Source of the DNA: Muribaculaceae bacterium | GTDB taxonomy: Bacteria > Bacteroidota > Bacteroidia > Bacteroidales > Muribaculaceae | Length of the DNA: 8,711 bases | Reading direction: 5' to 3' | Assembly: GCA_022511505.1 (NCBI GenBank) | Contig: JAFLTK010000003.1 | Location: forward strand, 1 to 8,711 | In this document: positions 5,920 through 8,711 of the stretch, one piece after another | How positions within the stretch are numbered: the stretch's first letter is position 1 | Layout: each line of letters opens with the position of its first letter | The notes under the pieces: generated by a model | What the model was told of the DNA's origin: nothing | Seen by the model: only the letters and a program-made list of their open reading frames with translations | Database searches by the model: none | Program-made: the position numbers and the translations under genes

Positions 5920-6854
5920 CCGCAGAAACCGAATCATCCTACCGGTCGACCCTCAAGTCGATGGACACCGAGGAGCATATCGACCTGGCGTTCTATCGCC
6001 CTATCGGATATATGTGGGCCTGTCTGGCCAAGAAACTCGGCGTGACTCCCAACGCCATCACCATCGCTTCGATTTTTCTGGGCGTAGGCGCCGGCGTGCT
6101 GTTCTACTTCCCGGATATGTGGCTGAATGTCATCGGCATACTGTTGCTGGTGTGGGCCAATTCGTTTGACAGCGCCGACGGCCAGTTGGCGCGCATGACC
6201 AAGCAATATTCACGCATAGGGCGCATACTCGACGGCCTCAGCGGCGACCTGTGGTTTGCCACCATCTACATCGCCATCTGCCTGCGCGAGAACGTCACAT
6301 CGCCGTTCTTCATGGACCGCCCGTGGCTCATCTGGGTTATCGCCGTAGTCACCGGCCTCTGCCACGCCAAGCAAGCCGCCATGGCCGACTATTACCGCCA
6401 GTTCCATCTCTATTTCCTCAAAGGGGAGGACGGAAGCGAGCTCGAGCGTGCCGACCTGCTGCGCGAGAAACTCGCCTCGCTGTCGTGGTCGCGCGACTTC
6501 TGGCAGAAACTGACCTTGACGTTCTACACCAACTACACCGTTCAGCAGGAGGCAACGACCCGCTCGATGCAGCGTCTTCGCGCCGCCCTGCGCCGTCGCT
6601 TCCCCGACGGACGCATCCCGCAGTCGTTCCGCGACGCCTTCCGCCGCGCCAGTCTGCCACTGATGAAATATACCAACATCCTGTCGTTCAACTGGCGCAC
6701 GATTGCGCTTTTCACGTCGCTGTTCCTCGAGATGCCGTGGCTCTACTTTGCGTTTGAACTGACAGTGCTCAACTTCCTGCTGGTGATGATGGTTGCTCGC
6801 CACGAACGCTTCTGTCGCCGCTTTACAAAAGAACTTGAAGATGGAAAATATTGA
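5916..6854 (+). CDS. CDP-alcohol phosphatidyltransferase, probable inositol-lipid (phosphate) synthase
   Basis: This membrane enzyme transfers a phospho-alcohol between a CDP-activated partner and an acceptor. The signature is clear: D85-SA-D88-G-QL-A-R93, eight residues, G102, three residues, D106. The last catalytic aspartate should follow after three residues, but that position is glycine (G110) and the aspartate is D111. Membrane helices are likely at about 46-66, 69-83, 112-127, 133-151, 258-275 and 277-297. At 312 residues it is about 100 longer than typical (~200). The extra length is a charged segment at about 155-255 between helices, rich in Arg, Leu and Glu. The neighbouring inositol-phosphate synthase suggests inositol-1-phosphate or CDP-inositol as substrate, giving phosphatidylinositol (phosphate) or inositol phosphoceramide. 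It overlaps the upstream gene by four bases and the HAD gene by fourteen. The family is sure; substrate and product are inferred. Confidence 0.9.
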   Translation: MTAETESSYRSTLKSMDTEEHIDLAFYRPIGYMWACLAKKLGVTPNAITIASIFLGVGAGVLFYFPDMWLNVIGILLLVWANSFDSADGQLARMTKQYSRIGRILDGLSGDLWFATIYIAICLRENVTSPFFMDRPWLIWVIAVVTGLCHAKQAAMADYYRQFHLYFLKGEDGSELERADLLREKLASLSWSRDFWQKLTLTFYTNYTVQQEATTRSMQRLRAALRRRFPDGRIPQSFRDAFRRASLPLMKYTNILSFNWRTIALFTSLFLEMPWLYFAFELTVLNFLLVMMVARHERFCRRFTKELEDGKY

Positions 6855-7554
6855 TATTAAAGGAATTATATTTGACTATGGTGGCACCCTCGACAGCCGC
6901 GGTGTCCACTGGAGCGAGGTAATCTGGGACGGCTACCGCGAGGTCGGTATCAACGTCGATAAGGAGACATTCCGCGATGCCTACGTCTATGCCGAGCGCG
7001 AACTCGCCCGACATCGCCACATCCTGCCGGGCGACAACTTCCTCGACTTGATGCTCAAGAAGATGAAGATTGAACTCGACCGGCTCGCCGAGCGCGGCCA
7101 CGTCGACGTCGACTCGGTCGCCGACCGGGCACGCAAGGTCGCTGTATATTGTTATGAACGCGCGCGCGCGTGCGTGGAAGAGGCTCGGCCCGTGCTCGAA
7201 AAACTTGCCGAGCGCTACCCGATGGTGCTCGTCAGCAATTTCTATGGCAACGTCGACGAGGTGTTGCGCGACTTTGACCTGCGCCGCTACTTTGGCGGAG
7301 TCATCGAGAGCGCCGTCGTTGGCGTCCGCAAGCCCGACCCGCGCATCTTCATGCTCGGCGTCGTCGCTCTCGGGCTGAAACCCGAGGAAGTGCTCGTTGT
7401 TGGCGACAGCCTGCGCAAGGACATCCTGCCAGCCGAGTCGATTGGCTGCCACGTGGCCTGGATTAAGGGCAAAGGATGGACCGCCGACGAGGACGCCGCT
7501 ACCCACCCGTCGCTCATCGCCGGCCTCGGCGAGTTGTTGCAACTCGTTGGCTGA
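6841..7554 (+). CDS. HAD-superfamily hydrolase, candidate phosphatase of the inositol-lipid pathway
   Basis: This 237-residue protein is a haloacid-dehalogenase-like phosphatase with an all-helical cap (about 20-110). Motif I is FDYGGTLD (nucleophile D12). Motif II is LVSNFYGN (S132), motif III is the lysine in VGVRKPDPRIF (K164), and motif IV is VVGDSLRKD (D189, D194). In motif I the second aspartate of the usual DxDGT, the general acid/base, is glycine (G14); active HAD phosphatases with a DxG variant such as YihX exist, so this need not mean loss of activity. I chose the ATG at 6841, because the frame extends upstream to a TTG at 6793 but that stretch lies inside the previous gene and adds no HAD sequence. 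The start overlaps the CDP-alcohol transferase stop by fourteen bases, implying coupling. Position suggests it removes phosphate from a phosphatidylinositol-phosphate or from inositol-1-phosphate, but no residue shows this. Confidence 0.9.
   Translation: MENIDIKGIIFDYGGTLDSRGVHWSEVIWDGYREVGINVDKETFRDAYVYAERELARHRHILPGDNFLDLMLKKMKIELDRLAERGHVDVDSVADRARKVAVYCYERARACVEEARPVLEKLAERYPMVLVSNFYGNVDEVLRDFDLRRYFGGVIESAVVGVRKPDPRIFMLGVVALGLKPEEVLVVGDSLRKDILPAESIGCHVAWIKGKGWTADEDAATHPSLIAGLGELLQLVG
7159..7176. repeat. Alternating CG tract inside the HAD gene
   Basis: Six CG dinucleotides are followed by TGCGTG, giving 18 bases of strict pyrimidine-purine alternation, the classic pattern for left-handed Z-DNA. 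It encodes ERARACV on the helical cap of the HAD protein, so coding may explain it completely. Confidence 0.7.
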
Positions 7555-7821
7555 AAAGCGCCGCGAAAGGGCCAAATCGGGCAAAAATCGGCCCTACGCC
7601 TCGTTAACACATCTAAACACAATATAGCGTGTTTTGATGATATTTTAAGCTATTTTTGTTGATTGGTTGACTTGTTAACAATAATTAGCAAAACAAGGCG
7701 AAGATTGGCATGCAAAAAATTTCACATATTGAAAATTAGCAGTAATTTTACACGCTTTTTTAGGCAGATACCCTAATCTCAAGAAAATAAAAAACAAGAA
7801 ATAACCAAGATTTATCGCATT
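7555..7821 (+). promoter_or_regulatory. AT-rich spacer upstream of the inositol-phosphate synthase, with palindromes and a possible promoter
   Basis: This 267-base spacer turns sharply AT-rich after about 7600 and has no gene I accept. An AGGGCC/GGCCCT stem with a 16-base loop (7568-7595) follows the HAD gene but lacks a T run, so it is at best a weak terminator. AAACAC/GTGTTT (7615-7620 and 7629-7634) forms a 6-bp stem. TATTTTTG at 7651-7658 matches the Bacteroidota -7 consensus, with TTTG at 7633-7636, but the 14-base spacing is shorter than the usual 19-21. TTGTTAACAA at 7672-7681 is a perfect 10-base palindrome, a possible operator. If this promoter is real the synthase has its own start and a leader of about 160 bases. 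Confidence 0.4.
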
Positions 7822-8711
7822 ATGAACCAAACAAACGTAAAACCCGCCAGCGGTAAGTTAGGCGTGCTCGTTGTCGGTCTGGGAGCAGTTACCTCGACTT
7901 TCATGACCGGTGTTCTCATGGCTCGCAAGGGCCTGGCCAAGCCTATAGGCTCGATGACTCAATATGACAAAATCAGAGTTGGTGAAGGTGACCAAAAGAA
8001 GTATCTTAAATATGACCAGATAGTACCCATCACCAAGCTCGACGACATCGTTTTCGGTGCATGGGACGTTTATCCCGCCAACGCCTATGAGAGCGCTATC
8101 AACTGTGAAGTGCTCCGCGAAAAGGATATCAACCCGGTAAAAGAAGAACTCGAAGCTATCAAGCCCATGAAGGCCGCTTTTGACCACAACTATGCAAAGC
8201 GTCTCGACGGCGACAACGTCATGGTTGGCAAGACCCGCTGGGAAATGGTTGAGGCTCTTCGCGAAGATATCCGCAAATTCAAGGCCGACAACAACTGTGA
8301 GCGCATCGTTGTTCTCTGGGCTGCCTCTACCGAGGTTTATGTACCCGTCAACGAGAAGTGCCACTACACTCTCGAGGCTCTTGAAGCCGCTATGAAGGCC
8401 GACGATAAGGAAAACATCGCTCCCTCGATGTGCTATGCCTACGCCGCCCTCGTTGAAGGCGCTCCCTTCATCATGGGTGCCCCCAACACCACCGTCGACA
8501 TCCCCGCCATGTGGGAACTCGCCGAGAAGACCGGCATGCCCATCGCCGGCAAGGACTTCAAGACAGGCCAGACCCTCGTCAAGTCAGGTTTCGCCCCCAT
8601 CATCGGCACCCGTTGCCTCGGCCTCTCGGGTTGGTTCTCGACCAACATCCTTGGCAACCGCGACGGCCTCGTGCTCGACGAGCCCGCCAACTTCCGCACC
8701 AAGGAGGTTTC
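7822..8711 (+). CDS. myo-Inositol-1-phosphate synthase, 3' end missing
   Basis: This enzyme converts glucose 6-phosphate to inositol 1-phosphate through an NAD-dependent oxidation, aldol cyclisation and reduction, the committed step for all inositol compounds. About 296 residues are visible before the window ends; bacterial forms are about 360-440. The N-terminal nucleotide-binding loop reads VVGLGAVTS (G19, G21). LWAASTEVYVP (165-175) and GAPNTTVDIP (219-228) line the NAD site. AGKDFKTGQT (K244, K247) and K254 carry active-site lysines, and STNILGNRDG (273-282) is the following family motif. The ATG at 7822 is preceded by an A-rich leader and is the only sensible start. Its codon use looks less extreme than that of its neighbours, with more GCT, GTT and GAA, which may mean stronger expression. 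It supplies inositol phosphate to the transferase encoded upstream, and the 267-base gap suggests separate control. Family assignment is near certain; I leave the symbol blank because usage varies (ino1 or MIPS). Confidence 0.96.
   Translation, partial: MNQTNVKPASGKLGVLVVGLGAVTSTFMTGVLMARKGLAKPIGSMTQYDKIRVGEGDQKKYLKYDQIVPITKLDDIVFGAWDVYPANAYESAINCEVLREKDINPVKEELEAIKPMKAAFDHNYAKRLDGDNVMVGKTRWEMVEALREDIRKFKADNNCERIVVLWAASTEVYVPVNEKCHYTLEALEAAMKADDKENIAPSMCYAYAALVEGAPFIMGAPNTTVDIPAMWELAEKTGMPIAGKDFKTGQTLVKSGFAPIIGTRCLGLSGWFSTNILGNRDGLVLDEPANFRTKEV

Noticed and set aside
5098..5937. Long - strand frames opposite the ATP-grasp gene, and similarly 4277-5035, 6210-6803 and 6823-7584
   Set aside because: Each mirrors a well-supported + strand gene and has no start context or domain of its own.
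6793..6840. Upstream extension of the HAD gene to a TTG start
   Set aside because: The added 16 residues lie inside the previous gene, match no HAD sequence, and the ATG at 6841 puts motif I at the normal distance from the N-terminus.
7397..7627. Small + strand frame overlapping the end of the HAD gene
   Set aside because: It is an alternative frame of the HAD coding region with biased composition and no independent support.

Overview
The window comes from a Bacteroidota genome, most likely a gut Bacteroidales and possibly Muribaculaceae. Reasons: GC-rich coding with strong C/G third positions, no Shine-Dalgarno-type leaders, short AT-rich spacers before start codons, a TAnnTTTG-like promoter element, a Bacteroidota-style TolC protein, and the inositol-lipid gene set. 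All genes I accept lie on the + strand. This is a judgement from reading, not from a database search.

Layout. (1) 3-1085: the C-terminal three quarters of a TolC-family outer-membrane efflux protein, cut by the window start. (2) 1086-1434: a gene-free stretch holding a seven-copy 23-bp G/T-rich tandem repeat and a candidate promoter. (3) 1435-3031: a cytoplasmic TPR-like helical protein followed by ribH (lumazine synthase, riboflavin pathway). (4) 3032-3170: an unusual spacer with a 9-bp hairpin, four GTTTAAA-type heptads and a C8-T-C8 tract whose complement is a textbook G-quadruplex sequence. (5) 3171-4268: pdxA (vitamin B6 pathway). (6) 4295-7554: four closely packed genes (nucleotidyltransferase, ATP-grasp enzyme, CDP-alcohol phosphatidyltransferase, HAD hydrolase), the last three overlapping head to tail. 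(7) 7555-7821: an AT-rich spacer with palindromes and a possible promoter. (8) 7822 to the end: a myo-inositol-1-phosphate synthase, cut by the window end.

How the genes work together. The right half reads as an inositol-lipid biosynthesis locus. The synthase makes inositol-1-phosphate from glucose-6-phosphate, the CDP-alcohol transferase makes a phosphodiester-linked inositol lipid, and the HAD enzyme could remove a phosphate. An inositol-lipid locus has been reported in Bacteroides thetaiotaomicron, so the general theme is known. Two less expected parts are the nucleotidyltransferase, which could make CDP-inositol, and the ATP-grasp protein, which has features reminiscent of the ITPK inositol-phosphate kinases. 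The CDP-alcohol transferase also has a one-residue shift of the last catalytic aspartate and a long extra cytosolic segment. Together these raise the possibility of a pathway that activates the headgroup rather than the lipid, or of a further modified inositol headgroup. That is a hypothesis, not something the sequence proves.
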